Source: Opitutaceae bacterium (GTDB lineage Bacteria; Verrucomicrobiota; Verrucomicrobiia; Opitutales; Opitutaceae). From it: DNA of 62,804 nt. The position numbers and the translations under genes are program-made. Every line of letters begins with the position of its first letter. The stretch's first letter is position 1. Positions 1 to 8,784 of the stretch are shown one piece after another. The stretch covers positions 1-62,804 of the forward strand of contig JAIXQE010000050.1 of the NCBI GenBank assembly GCA_027485815.1, in the 5' to 3' direction. The notes under the pieces are model-generated. The model saw only the letters and a list, made by a program, of their open reading frames with translations, ran no database searches and was not told the origin of the DNA.

Positions 1-1446
1 ACCGTCACCGCCACAAATTCCGTCGGCACCGCCACCAGCGCGCCCGCGGTCCTCACGGTCGCCACCTCGTCCGGCGCGCCGGTCTTCACCCTGCAGCCTG
101 TGAGCCAGAGTGTGATCAAGGGTGGGAGCGTAGCTCTGCAGGCGGCGGCCAGCGGGAATCCCGCCCCGACGATTCAATGGTACAAGGATGGCGTGGTACT
201 CCCGGGCGCCACCGGGGGACTCTACGGGATCGCCAACGCGGTCACGGGCAGCGCTGGGGCCTACTACGCGGTCGCTCAAAATTCCGCGGGGAGCGCGACC
301 AGCGCCACGGCGTTGATCACGGTGAGCCCCGCACCGGCCCTCCCGGTTATCACCAGCCAACCCGTGGGCCAGACCGTGATCGTGGGAGCGACCGTGACCT
401 TCACCGTGATCGCGACCGGGAGCCCAGCCCCGACCTACCGCTGGTGCTTGCAGGTCAAGTCCGGACGCACGGTGACCAAGACCTATCTCTCTGGGGCCAC
501 GAACCCCAGCCTGACGCTGACCAACGTCACGACCGCGAACGCCGGCACCTACGCGGTCGAAGTCACCAACTCCGCTGGAACCATCACGAGCGCGGGCGCC
601 ATCTTGAAGGTGACGACCACCTCCACCAAGGGACCGAAGACCCAGACCACGCTCGCGAGCGGAACTACCGTGGCGGCGGCGCTACCTAGTCCGTTCGCGG
701 ACACGCTGCGGGTCGATTTCAACGCGGACCGGCGGGCGGACCTCGTCTTCCAGCACCTATCCAGCGGAGCCGCCAAGGCTTGGTTGCAAGGGAGCCCCAC
801 GCGCAAGGCGGAGCTCCAACTGGCCGCACCGACCAAGGCGTGGCGTCTCGCGGCGGCGGCGGACTTCAATGGTGACGGCGCCGGCGACCTCGTCTGGCAG
901 CACTCGGCCGCGGCCGCCGCGGAGATTCACCTCGTCGCGGGGGCGAAGCGGATCGGCACGGTGAGTCTCTCCAAGATCCCCGCGACGTGGCAGCTCGCAG
1001 CCGCGGGTGACTTCACGGGTGATGGGCAGCCCGATCTGGTGTTCCAAGCCAGCGACACCGGCGAGCGGACCGTGCTGGCGCTCCACGGTCTACAGGCCGA
1101 CGGGCTGCTGCCGCTGGAGTCTCTTCCAGTGGAGTGGAACATCGCGGGCGCCGGCGACTTCAATGCCGATGGAGCCATGGACCTGCTGCTCGAGAACCTG
1201 CTGACCGGCGAATGCCAGCTCTGGCTCCTGCGGGGCACCGCGACCCTAGGTCGGGCGAGTCTCGGGCGGCCCGGCGCGCTCTGGGAACCAGCCGGCGCGA
1301 CGGACCTTAACGGCGACGGCCGCTCGGATATCCTCTGGGAGCACCCGGGCACCGGCGAGCGCCTGGCTTGGCTGCTAGTCCCTTCGGGCGCGCCCGTCGC
1401 GGTGCCCCTCGGCCGCGAGAACCCCGGCTGGCTGCTCGCCCACTGA
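1..1446 (+). CDS. Ig-like domain and VCBS/FG-GAP repeat secreted protein (5' end cut by window)
   Basis: The frame is open from base 1, so the protein begins outside the window; about 481 residues are visible. The first part is the end of one immunoglobulin-like domain and two further Ig-like domains (about 82-330 and 336-620 in bases), each with the Q-W-Y/R-W core and the A-G-x-Y-x-V-x-x-x-N-S-A-G strand typical of bacterial Ig repeats. The rest is five tandem VCBS/FG-GAP-like blades starting with D-F-N-x-D-G/R-x-x-D-L, at an exact 49-residue spacing. Such proteins are exported and act in adhesion or polymer binding; the DxNxDGxxD motifs probably bind calcium. The actual ligand cannot be told. 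No C-terminal sorting signal is visible; the protein stops right after the last blade. Confidence 0.8.
   Translation, partial: TVTATNSVGTATSAPAVLTVATSSGAPVFTLQPVSQSVIKGGSVALQAAASGNPAPTIQWYKDGVVLPGATGGLYGIANAVTGSAGAYYAVAQNSAGSATSATALITVSPAPALPVITSQPVGQTVIVGATVTFTVIATGSPAPTYRWCLQVKSGRTVTKTYLSGATNPSLTLTNVTTANAGTYAVEVTNSAGTITSAGAILKVTTTSTKGPKTQTTLASGTTVAAALPSPFADTLRVDFNADRRADLVFQHLSSGAAKAWLQGSPTRKAELQLAAPTKAWRLAAAADFNGDGAGDLVWQHSAAAAAEIHLVAGAKRIGTVSLSKIPATWQLAAAGDFTGDGQPDLVFQASDTGERTVLALHGLQADGLLPLESLPVEWNIAGAGDFNADGAMDLLLENLLTGECQLWLLRGTATLGRASLGRPGALWEPAGATDLNGDGRSDILWEHPGTGERLAWLLVPSGAPVAVPLGRENPGWLLAH
715..1446 (+). repeat. Five in-frame 147-bp (49-residue) VCBS-like repeats
   Basis: The Asp codon of the D-F/L-N-x-D motif occurs at 715, 862, 1009, 1156 and 1303, so every interval is exactly 147 bases; the last unit ends in the stop codon. 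The units differ in sequence at both DNA and protein level, but each ends with a hydrophobic W-L or A-L strand (AWLQG, IHLVAG, VLALHG, LWLLRG, AWLLVP). This looks like a propeller or FG-GAP array. Confidence 0.85.
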
Positions 1447-1477
1447 GGCCCGCCAGGGACGCCACGACCCAGCGCGC

Positions 1478-2149
1478 TCAGTGTTCGCTGCCGCCCGCCC
1501 GCCGGAGATCCCGGCGCCGGCGGGCGGCCTCGTTTAGGGCCAGCGCGACTCCCCGGATCTGGGCGGCGAGCGGCAGTACGGGCACCGGCGATCCCGGCGG
1601 CGCCACCGCGGCTGGAACGTGGATGAAGCCAGCCCGGACCCGGCGGCGCCGGACCGCGTGCATCAGCGCATAGAACACGTGATTGCAGACAAACGTGCCC
1701 GCAGAGTGGGACACCGCGGCCGGAATGCGCTCCCGTTCCAGAGCCGCGACCATCGCCTTCACCGGCAGCGTGGACCAGTAGGCGGCTGGCCCGCCCCGGA
1801 CCACGGGACGATCCCGCGGTTGGGCCCCGGCATTATCCGCGATGCGCGCATCCTCGAGGTTGATCGCCACCCTCTCGGGGGTGATGCCCGCGCGACCCTC
1901 GGCTACCCCAAGGCATACCACCACCGTCGGGCGATGTTGGCGCAGCCGGCGGGCCAGTTCACGGCGCGCCGCGCCGAACACGCAGGGCAACACCGCTCCC
2001 GCAATTCGGTGCCCTGCCGCCGTGGTACCGTCCAAAGCCAGCACGATATCCCGCGAGGGATTCGTTACCGCCCCGCCAAAGGGCTCGAATCCAGTAAGCA
2101 GGAGCACCGGCGCAGCGGGAGAGAGGGTACGTGACCGAGAAGTCGACAT
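1478..2149 (-). CDS. pcp: Pyroglutamyl-peptidase I (peptidase family C15)
   Basis: A cytoplasmic cysteine peptidase that removes N-terminal pyroglutamate from peptides, releasing 5-oxoproline. The 223-residue protein is close to the family's usual 200-220. It has the N-terminal LLTGFEPFGG motif (17-26), the TPERVAIN segment carrying the likely catalytic Glu92, SAGTFVCNHVFY with the nucleophile Cys155, and FIHVP with the catalytic His177. The ATG directly follows the TGA of the upstream 5-oxoprolinase subunit A gene with no gap, so translation is probably coupled. Context supports the call: the neighbours hydrolyse the 5-oxoproline that this enzyme produces. The C-terminus is Arg/Ala-rich and a little longer than usual. 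Confidence 0.92.
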   Translation of the reverse strand: MSTSRSRTLSPAAPVLLLTGFEPFGGAVTNPSRDIVLALDGTTAAGHRIAGAVLPCVFGAARRELARRLRQHRPTVVVCLGVAEGRAGITPERVAINLEDARIADNAGAQPRDRPVVRGGPAAYWSTLPVKAMVAALERERIPAAVSHSAGTFVCNHVFYALMHAVRRRRVRAGFIHVPAAVAPPGSPVPVLPLAAQIRGVALALNEAARRRRDLRRAGGSEH

Positions 2150-2911
2150 TCAGCACGCGGGGGGCACGTGAAAACCTTGGACCCGGACACCCGCCGCGGC
2201 GAGCGCCGACCGCAGCCGGAGCGCGAAGCCCACCGGATCGGGACCATCCCCGTGGAGGCAGAGCGTATCGGCGGAGAGTGGGGTCTCGGCGCCCGACCAC
2301 GTGCGGACCCGGCCCGAACAGATGATCTGCAGCGCCTGACGCTCGGCCGCGTCCGCATCCGGGAGCAGCGCGCCTGGCAGGTCGCGTTTCCGCAGGCTGC
2401 CCCCCACCTCGTAGCCACGATCCGCGAACGCCTCCGCGCGCACGGGCGCACCGAGGTGCCGGCGGGCCGTTTCCTCGAGCACGCTCCCGGCTAGGGCGAC
2501 CAAGGGTAGTCCGGGAAACGCGTCCGCCAGCGCCCGTACCATCACCTCCGCCAGCGCGGCGTCGCGGGATACCTGATTGTACAGGGCCCCGTGTAACTTC
2601 AGGTGCGCGAGCGCGGAACCCTGCGCCGCCGCGATCCGCTGAAGCCGCCGGGTCTGCCGCACCACGAGTTCCGCCGCGGCGGCGGGCGTCACCGGCAGTT
2701 CGCGCCGGCCGAAGTGGACCGGATCCTCGTGCCCCGGGTGCGCCCCCAACCCCACCCCGTGTTGCCGGGCGAGTCGGACCGTCGTGGCCATCGTCGCGTC
2801 GTCCCCGGCATGCCCGCCGCAAGCGATGTTGGCCGAGGTGATGAGCGGCATCAGGGACGCATCCGCCACCCCACCCTCGCCCAAATCACAGTTAAGGTCG
2901 ATGGTCAGCAT
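2150..2911 (-). CDS. pxpA: 5-oxoprolinase subunit A (LamB/YcsF family)
   Basis: Part of the ATP-dependent prokaryotic 5-oxoprolinase PxpABC, which opens 5-oxoproline to glutamate in the cytoplasm. The 253-residue product has the family signature DLNCDLGE (5-12), the SANIACGGHAGD segment, GAHPGHED and the C-terminal LCLHGDGP motif. The ATG at 2911 was chosen because it begins MLTIDLNCDLGE, exactly as in the family, and it overlaps the TGA of the upstream fused subunit gene by seven bases. A longer open frame upstream is an antisense or out-of-frame shadow of that gene. The operon order here is pxpBC, pxpA, pcp. Confidence 0.93.
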   Translation of the reverse strand: MLTIDLNCDLGEGGVADASLMPLITSANIACGGHAGDDATMATTVRLARQHGVGLGAHPGHEDPVHFGRRELPVTPAAAAELVVRQTRRLQRIAAAQGSALAHLKLHGALYNQVSRDAALAEVMVRALADAFPGLPLVALAGSVLEETARRHLGAPVRAEAFADRGYEVGGSLRKRDLPGALLPDADAAERQALQIICSGRVRTWSGAETPLSADTLCLHGDGPDPVGFALRLRSALAAAGVRVQGFHVPPAC

Positions 2912-4518
2912 CGCCGCCCCTCCAGGCCGAGCCGCAGCTCGCGCAACGTGCGCTCCCGTGCGGCCAGCAGGGCCCGCGCCTCCCCGAGCTCGACCGCCCG
3001 GAACCGCAGCTGATCCCCGGGACGCAGTTGTCCGAGCCGGGGCAGATCCGCGCTGATGACGTGGCCGAGGCGGGCGTATCCGCCCAGCGTCTGCGCGTCC
3101 GCCAGCAGGACGATCGGCCGGCCATCCGGCGGCACCTGCACCGTGCCGGGAATCACGGGGAATGAATCCAAGCCCCCGGACGGCGGCCGCGGGCAGGCCT
3201 CGCCCTCGAGCCGCAGCCCCATCCGGTCCGAGCGCGTTCCGACCGTGAACGCGCGCTCCGCCCAGCCCGACCACTCCGCCGCGGCCGGCCCCGGCAAAAA
3301 TCGCAGCTCGACCTCTCCCTCGACGGTGGGTCGGAGCCGCGGATCAACGTGCCAGCGCACGGGAGCCCGGACTGTTCCCGCGCTCCGCAGGGGCAGCCAG
3401 TCGCCCATGCGCAAGGCACGGCCGGCAAGTCCCCCGAAACCCGCGCGCAGGTCGGTGCCAACGCCACCCAACACGCGCGGCAGCCCGAAGCCGCCCGCGC
3501 ACGCGAGGTAGCTGCGCAGTCCTCCTATCGTGGCCCCCAACCGCAGCCGCGAACCCGGGGCCAGGTAGATCGGACGGCCCCAGGGAAGCCCGTCGATTGG
3601 CGCCCCCCCGACGGCCACGAGAGCTCCAGCAGGAAACTCGAGTTCCGGTCCCGTCTGGGTCAGCTCCAGCGCCGCCTCGCCCTCAGCGTTACCGACCAGC
3701 AAGTTGGCCATCCGGAGCGAGAACGGATCCGCGGCCCCGGCCGGGGAAACCCCACTCGCCCGCCACCCCGGGCGGCCGAGATCCTGGACCGTTGTCAGCG
3801 CCCCCGGGCGCCGCACCACGATGCTGGGCCCCTCCGGTTTTACCGGCGTCTCATCGGGCGGGGGAAAATCACTCTCCGCCAAGGGCTGGAAACGCACTTC
3901 GTCACCAACCTCCAACCGCGCGGGTGGCGTGTCGCGGGGATCAAACAGGCGCCAGGGTGAACGCCCGATCAGGTTCCAGCCACCCGGGCTCGCCTGCGGG
4001 TAAATGCCGGTCTGCGCGCCCCCGATCCCGACGGAACCCGCGGGAACGCGGATCCGGGGCGTCGAGCGTCGGGGCCGAGCGAGCGCGGGCGGCAAACCGC
4101 CCAGGTAGGGGAATCCCGGGGCGAAGCCGATGGCGCGCACGAAATACTCGGCGCCCGCGTGCAATTCCACGGCTGCGGCCGAGGACAGGCCCGCGGCCGC
4201 GGCGACTTCGGGCAGGTCGGGGCCGGACTCCCCGCCGTAGACGACCGGAATCTCCACGACGCGCGGGCGCGCCAGGGCGACCGGACCCGCCGCCGCTGGC
4301 GCCAGCAGGGACGCCAAAGCCTCAGTTGCGGGCGGGGGCATCCCCGGCTCAAAAAAGAGTGCGACGTTTCCAAACGCCGGCAGGACCTCGCGCACCCCGG
4401 GGGGGAGATTGTCGCGCAGGCGGTCCGCGACGGCGCGGACGCGCCGGGCGACGTTCCGATCCGCGCCGTCTCCGAGGGAGAAAACGACCGCGGAATCCCC
4501 AAGGACCTCCTGCCTCAT
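2905..4518 (-). CDS. pxpBC: 5-oxoprolinase subunits B and C fused (KipI-KipA, biotin-dependent carboxylase-like)
   Basis: A 537-residue fusion of the two cyclophilin-like subunits that are usually separate genes. Residues 1-215 are the KipI/PxpB part (GFAPGFPYLGGLP at 131-143, GSVGIGGAQTGIYP at 161-174, GGWNLIGRSPW from 179). Residues about 230-537 are the KipA/PxpC part, starting VVRRPGALTTVQDLGRPGW and ending with the IVLLADAQTLGGYARLG segment. A short Pro/Asp/Glu-rich linker joins them. With PxpA it would form 5-oxoprolinase; fused forms are known in allophanate hydrolase-like and oxoprolinase families. Start at 4518 (MRQEVLGDSAVVF) matches the family N-terminus; an ATG at 4584 would add 22 residues without homology. 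No clear Shine-Dalgarno. Confidence 0.9.
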   Translation of the reverse strand: MRQEVLGDSAVVFSLGDGADRNVARRVRAVADRLRDNLPPGVREVLPAFGNVALFFEPGMPPPATEALASLLAPAAAGPVALARPRVVEIPVVYGGESGPDLPEVAAAAGLSSAAAVELHAGAEYFVRAIGFAPGFPYLGGLPPALARPRRSTPRIRVPAGSVGIGGAQTGIYPQASPGGWNLIGRSPWRLFDPRDTPPARLEVGDEVRFQPLAESDFPPPDETPVKPEGPSIVVRRPGALTTVQDLGRPGWRASGVSPAGAADPFSLRMANLLVGNAEGEAALELTQTGPELEFPAGALVAVGGAPIDGLPWGRPIYLAPGSRLRLGATIGGLRSYLACAGGFGLPRVLGGVGTDLRAGFGGLAGRALRMGDWLPLRSAGTVRAPVRWHVDPRLRPTVEGEVELRFLPGPAAAEWSGWAERAFTVGTRSDRMGLRLEGEACPRPPSGGLDSFPVIPGTVQVPPDGRPIVLLADAQTLGGYARLGHVISADLPRLGQLRPGDQLRFRAVELGEARALLAARERTLRELRLGLEGRRC

Positions 4519-4641
4519 CGGGTGGTTATCGGCCGACGGGCGCGGACCGGCAAAGCGAAAAACCGGCGGGTCGGGGCGGTGCAACTACGGATGCCGGATT
4601 GGGTTGAAGTTTTGCGTTAACCGCGCGAGTTACCCTCGCTT

Positions 4642-5265
4642 ATGAAGGTCTTCCCGCCCTGCTTGCTCGCGCTGGTCCTCGGCTTTGCCCCGGGCTGCCA
4701 GAAGCAAGAGATTACCACTTACCGGATCCCGAAGGAGCAACATCCGGCGGCCAAGGCGGCGACGAGCGCAACTCCCGCGGCCAATCCGGCGCCGGCGGGG
4801 GGCGACATGGCCAACACCGCGGTCGCGACCGCCTCCGGTGCGCCGTTGACGTGGACCGCCCCCGCCGCGTGGACGGCCAAACCCGCCGGAGCGATGCGCA
4901 AGGGCAGCTACACCGTGAAGGGGCAGGAGGGCGAAGCCGACTTCGCGATCACCGCCTTCCCGGGCGACGTGGGCGGCGACCTCGCGAACCTGAACCGCTG
5001 GCGCGGACAACTCTCGCTCCCCGCCCTCACCCAGGCGGATTTCGGCGCCGCGACCGAGCACGTGGACCACAACGGCCTACACATGACGGTGGTCGACATC
5101 GTCGGCACCGGCGACCAACCCCAGCGCATCCTCGGGGCGATGATCCCCCACGGAGGTGCCACCTGGTTCTTCAAGCTCACCGGCCCCGCGGCCCTCGTCG
5201 CGCGCGAGAAGGCCGCCTTCACCGCGTTCCTCGCCACCATCAAGCCGGCCGCCCCCGCGAAATGA
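4642..5265 (+). CDS. Predicted lipoprotein upstream of the cytochrome c maturation genes
   Basis: A 207-residue protein with a lipoprotein signal peptide: Lys at position 2, a hydrophobic stretch and the lipobox FAPGC, with Cys19 as the likely lipidated residue. An Ala/Pro linker (about 35-65) leads to a globular domain with T-W-T-A-P-A-A-W near its start and a C-terminal stretch beginning TWFFKLTGP. The domain resembles small lipoproteins commonly annotated as hypothetical beside resB/ccsA in Verrucomicrobiota; the role is unknown. The stop codon overlaps the ATG of the ResB gene (ATGA), which suggests a role connected with cytochrome c maturation or respiration. A TACCCT hexamer ends five bases before the ATG, but no well-spaced -35 was found. 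Confidence 0.8.
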   Translation: MKVFPPCLLALVLGFAPGCQKQEITTYRIPKEQHPAAKAATSATPAANPAPAGGDMANTAVATASGAPLTWTAPAAWTAKPAGAMRKGSYTVKGQEGEADFAITAFPGDVGGDLANLNRWRGQLSLPALTQADFGAATEHVDHNGLHMTVVDIVGTGDQPQRILGAMIPHGGATWFFKLTGPAALVAREKAAFTAFLATIKPAAPAK

Positions 5266-6440
5266 ACGACGTCACCCGCCAGTTCCGGGATTTCTTCACC
5301 TCCCTTACCCTCACCGTCGTCCTGCTCGTCCTCGGGATGGTGCTCGTGTTCGCGGCCACCCTCGACCAAGTGAACCTGGGCATCTGGGCGGTCCAGGAGA
5401 AGTACTTCCGCTCGTTCTTTGTGCTCGCGCGCTTCGGCGACATCCCGGTGCCGGTCTTCCCGGGAGGTTACTTCATCGGCGGGCTCCTCCTGATCAACCT
5501 GATCGCGAGCCACGTCTACCGCTTCAAGGCGACGCTGCGGCAACTCGGCATCCAGCTCGCCCACGCGGGCCTGATTCTGCTCCTGATCGGCGAACTGCTG
5601 ACCGGCATTCTGCAGGATGACTTCAGCATGCGACTCAGTCAGGAGGAGCCGCGCAATTACTCGGAAAGCTTCCGGGAGAACGAGCTCGCCATCGTCGACA
5701 CCACCGATCCCAAGCACGACGAAGTGGTGGCCATCCCCGAGTCGATCGCGGCCCGCGGGGAGACGATCCAGCACCCGAAGCTGCCGTTCCGGGTCATCAC
5801 CCGCCTTTACTATCCCAATTCGCTGATTCGCAACCGCGAGGCCGGCACGCCCGCTTCGCCCGCGGCGATCAAGGCCACCAAGGGCATCGGGATGAACGTC
5901 GACCTCACCCCCCTGCCCATCACCTACAAGCAGGACGAGCGGAACCTGCCCGGAGCGTTCGTCGAGCTCGTTGGCAGCGAGGGCATCATCGGGACCTGGA
6001 TGATTTCCGCCGACCCGCGGATGCCGCCTCAGCGCTTCGACTACGGCGGGCGGAACTACACCATCGCCCTGCGCTTCACCCGCGCCTACAAGGACTACAC
6101 GCTGACGCTGCTCAAGTTCAGCCACGACAAGTACTCGGGCACCGAGATCCCCAAGAACTTCTCCAGCCGGATCCGGCTGCAGACCCCCGGCGGCGCCGAT
6201 GACCGCGAAGTTCTCATCTACATGAACAACCCGCTGCGCTACGCGGGCTACACCTTCTATCAGGCGAGCTTCGAGCCCGGGAACGACAAGGTCACCATCC
6301 TGCAGGTCGTCCGGAATCCCAGCTGGCTCATCCCCTACATCGCCTGCAGCTTGATGACGCTCGGCCTCCTCTGGCAGTTCACGATCCACCTGCTCGGCTT
6401 CATCGCCAAGCGCCGCCGCCCCATCCCCGCCGTCGCATGA
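5262..6440 (+). CDS. resB: ResB-like cytochrome c biogenesis protein (System II)
   Basis: Partner of CcsA in System II cytochrome c maturation, which moves haem across the inner membrane and attaches it to apocytochromes. The 392-residue protein has three N-terminal membrane helices (about 14-32, 64-84 and 96-116), a large periplasmic region, and a last helix around 345-370. The NNPLRYAGYTFYQASF segment (about 325-340) is characteristic of ResB. The start was set at 5262 because it forms an ATGA overlap with the lipoprotein gene and is followed by MNDVTRQFRDFFTSLTLT; the frame stays open much further upstream only as an out-of-frame shadow. The stop overlaps the ccsA start by four bases. Confidence 0.9.
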   Translation: MNDVTRQFRDFFTSLTLTVVLLVLGMVLVFAATLDQVNLGIWAVQEKYFRSFFVLARFGDIPVPVFPGGYFIGGLLLINLIASHVYRFKATLRQLGIQLAHAGLILLLIGELLTGILQDDFSMRLSQEEPRNYSESFRENELAIVDTTDPKHDEVVAIPESIAARGETIQHPKLPFRVITRLYYPNSLIRNREAGTPASPAAIKATKGIGMNVDLTPLPITYKQDERNLPGAFVELVGSEGIIGTWMISADPRMPPQRFDYGGRNYTIALRFTRAYKDYTLTLLKFSHDKYSGTEIPKNFSSRIRLQTPGGADDREVLIYMNNPLRYAGYTFYQASFEPGNDKVTILQVVRNPSWLIPYIACSLMTLGLLWQFTIHLLGFIAKRRRPIPAVA

Positions 6441-8287
6441 AAAAGGCCGCCCCGTTCCTCGTCCTCGCCCTCGTGCTCGCCTGGGTGGCCAGCACCCTGC
6501 GCGCCCCGCGCAACCCTGCCGCCTACGACATCCAGGGCTTCGGGCGCCTGCCCGTGCTCGTCAACGGGCGCCTCAAGCCCCTCGACACCGTCGCCCGCAG
6601 CTCTCTGCTCCAGCTGCAGGGCCGCCAGACCGTCACCACCCCCGACGGCCGCCGGCTGCAGCCCATCGAGTGGCTGCTGGACGTGACCTTCCGCCCCGCG
6701 AAGGCCGACACCTACCAGCACTTCGAGATCGTCAACCCCGACGTGCTCGCGATCTTCGACCTGCGCACGTCCGACGGCCAGGGCGAGAAGCGCTTTTCCC
6801 TGCGCCAACTGGAGCCCAAGATCGCGGAGCTCCAGCGCCAGGCCAAGCTGGCCGATCAGGTCGAATCCGCCGTCCGCACCCCGTTTCAGCGCGGCGTGCT
6901 CCAGATCTACGGCAACCTGGTGCACTACCAGCGGCTCCGTCACGCGTTCGTCTCGCCGGGCCGGCCGGACTTCCTCGGGGAACTCCTCCAGTTCCAGGAT
7001 CAGGTCAAGGCGGGGGTCGAGGCGGTGCGGGCCAAGCAGGCCGGGCAGCCCCACGATGAGGCCGCCGCAAAGGCGATGACCGACATCGGGGAGCGCTTCG
7101 TGGTGATGGCGGAATCGACGACCTTCCTCGTCGTGCCGCCCGACGCGGGCAATCCGGACCTGACGGCTTGGAAGTCGGCTGGCGCCGCCCTGCTCGAGAC
7201 CTTCCGCGTGGGCACGGTGAACCCCGCCGCCCTCGCCTACGCCGGGTTCGCCCACTCGTGGTACGGGGAGAAGCCGGAGCAGTTCAACAAGCTGGTGGAG
7301 CTCTTCCGCGCCGACCTGAGCAAGCGCTTCGAGGCCAAGCTCCGGAAGTGTGACCTCGAGACGCGCTTCAACGCGGCCCAGCCGTTCTACACCAGCTCGG
7401 TGCTGTACGCCCTGGCCTTTTTCGTCGCCCTCTTCTCTTGGCTGATTTGGCCATCCCTCCTCGGCCGTTCCGCCTTCTGGATCATCACCGTCGCCTGGGT
7501 GGCGGCCACCGCCGGCATCGCCTGCCGGATGTGGTTGGAGGGTCGCCCGCCGGTCACCAATCTCTACTCGTCGGCCCTCTTCGTCGGCTGGGGCGCCGTG
7601 GGCCTCTGCCTGCTGCTCGAGGCGATCTACCGCAACGCCATCGGCAGCGTCGCGGCCGGCGCGATCGGCTTCTCGACGCTGGTGATCGCGCACCACCTCT
7701 CGCTGAGCGGAGACACGATGGAGATGATGCGCGCGGTGCTCGATTCGAACTTCTGGCTCGCCACCCACGTCGTGGTGATCACCGCCGGCTACTCGGCGAC
7801 GTTCCTCGCCGGCTTCCTCGGAATCATCTACGTCCTCCGCGGCCTGTTCACCCGCGGCCTCGACCGCCCCACCGCGGACGCGCTCACCCGGATGACCTAC
7901 GGGATCACCTGCTTCGCCACGCTGTTCAACTTCGTGGGCACGATCCTCGGCGGCATCTGGGCCGACCAGTCTTGGGGTCGCTTCTGGGGCTGGGACCCCA
8001 AGGAGAACGGAGCCCTCATCATCGTCCTCTGGAACGCGATCATGCTGCACGCGCGCTGGGGCGGCATTGTCCGCCAACGGGGCTTCATGGCCCTGGCCAT
8101 CGGGGGCAACATCGTGACCTCCTGGAGCTGGTTCGGCACGAACATGCTCGGCGTCGGCCTGCACAGCTACGGGTTCACCGACGCGGCCTTCATGGCGCTC
8201 TCGTCCTTCGTCGCCAGCCAGCTCGTCCTGATCGCCCTCGCCAACGTGCCGTTGCGGCTGTGGCGGAGCGGCCCGGCCGGCGCCTGA
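6437..8287 (+). CDS. ccsA: CcsA/ResC-type cytochrome c assembly protein
   Basis: Integral membrane haem-handling protein of System II cytochrome c maturation. It is 616 residues, longer than simple CcsA, because an N-terminal helix (about 4-22) and a soluble periplasmic-facing region of roughly 290 residues precede the multi-helix CcsA domain (about 315-610). The haem-binding tryptophan-rich motif WGRFWGWDPKENG is at about 511-523. Flanking conserved His residues are visible in AHHLSLSGDTMEM and in LHARWGG. Its ATG overlaps the resB stop (ATGA). The soluble N-terminal region may be a ResB-derived or accessory portion; I cannot assign it from sequence alone. Confidence 0.92.
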   Translation: MKKAAPFLVLALVLAWVASTLRAPRNPAAYDIQGFGRLPVLVNGRLKPLDTVARSSLLQLQGRQTVTTPDGRRLQPIEWLLDVTFRPAKADTYQHFEIVNPDVLAIFDLRTSDGQGEKRFSLRQLEPKIAELQRQAKLADQVESAVRTPFQRGVLQIYGNLVHYQRLRHAFVSPGRPDFLGELLQFQDQVKAGVEAVRAKQAGQPHDEAAAKAMTDIGERFVVMAESTTFLVVPPDAGNPDLTAWKSAGAALLETFRVGTVNPAALAYAGFAHSWYGEKPEQFNKLVELFRADLSKRFEAKLRKCDLETRFNAAQPFYTSSVLYALAFFVALFSWLIWPSLLGRSAFWIITVAWVAATAGIACRMWLEGRPPVTNLYSSALFVGWGAVGLCLLLEAIYRNAIGSVAAGAIGFSTLVIAHHLSLSGDTMEMMRAVLDSNFWLATHVVVITAGYSATFLAGFLGIIYVLRGLFTRGLDRPTADALTRMTYGITCFATLFNFVGTILGGIWADQSWGRFWGWDPKENGALIIVLWNAIMLHARWGGIVRQRGFMALAIGGNIVTSWSWFGTNMLGVGLHSYGFTDAAFMALSSFVASQLVLIALANVPLRLWRSGPAGA

Positions 8288-8316
8288 ACGCGGCCGGATC
8301 GCCCGTCCCCCCGCCC

Positions 8317-8682
8317 TCAGCCGATCCGCGCCAGCCGGTAACCCAACGCAACTGCCGCCAGGCAGAGGCAGACGCTCCCGAGGACATTGCCCGCGGCCCG
8401 GGCCCAGTCCCCCTCCTGCGCCAGCCGGAGGGTCTGTAGGCTGAAGCTGGAGAAGGTGGTGAAGCCCCCGAGCACTCCGGCCATCAGGAACTGACGGGCC
8501 TCCGGGCTCAGAATCTCCTCGCGCGCCGCCAGCACCCCGATGAGGGCGGACCCGCTCACGTTGACCAGCACGGTGCCCCAGGGGAAAGCCCCGCCCAGCC
8601 GTGCGCCGACCCAGCCCGCGAGCAGGAACCGCGCCGCCCCTCCGAGGGCGGAACCGAGGGCGACGAGCAGCAGGGCACGCAT
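8317..8682 (-). CDS. crcB: Fluoride-specific ion channel CrcB/Fluc
   Basis: A small inner-membrane channel that exports fluoride as a dual-topology dimer. The 121-residue product has four predicted helices and the family motifs: GSALGGAARF near the N-terminus, the NVSGSALIG segment with the conserved pore Asn, and GGFTTFSSFSLQ with the phenylalanine box. The ATG at 8682 (MRALLLVALGSALGG) fits the normal length; an upstream in-frame ATG would add 85 residues that overlap the divergent gene. No fluoride riboswitch could be recognised in the 102 bases upstream. It converges with ccsA across 29 bases. Confidence 0.92.
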   Translation of the reverse strand: MRALLLVALGSALGGAARFLLAGWVGARLGGAFPWGTVLVNVSGSALIGVLAAREEILSPEARQFLMAGVLGGFTTFSSFSLQTLRLAQEGDWARAAGNVLGSVCLCLAAVALGYRLARIG

Positions 8683-8784
8683 CGCCGGAGCTTGGGCCCG
8701 CCGCCGGGATTGCGGCAAGCCTCCGCCCCGCCGCTTCTGATTCGACAAGCAGGCGCGCGGCCGGCGAGGCTCACCGCCTACCCA

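Noticed and set aside
4604-4636. Promoter before the lipoprotein gene (TTGAAG and TACCCT)
   Set aside because: The spacing is 21 bases, too long for a normal sigma-70 promoter; no better pair was found.
8683-8784. Fluoride riboswitch upstream of crcB
   Set aside because: A GGCGGTGAGCCTCGCC stretch faintly resembles the first stem, but the conserved pseudoknot and the later CTGATG-like segment could not be found.
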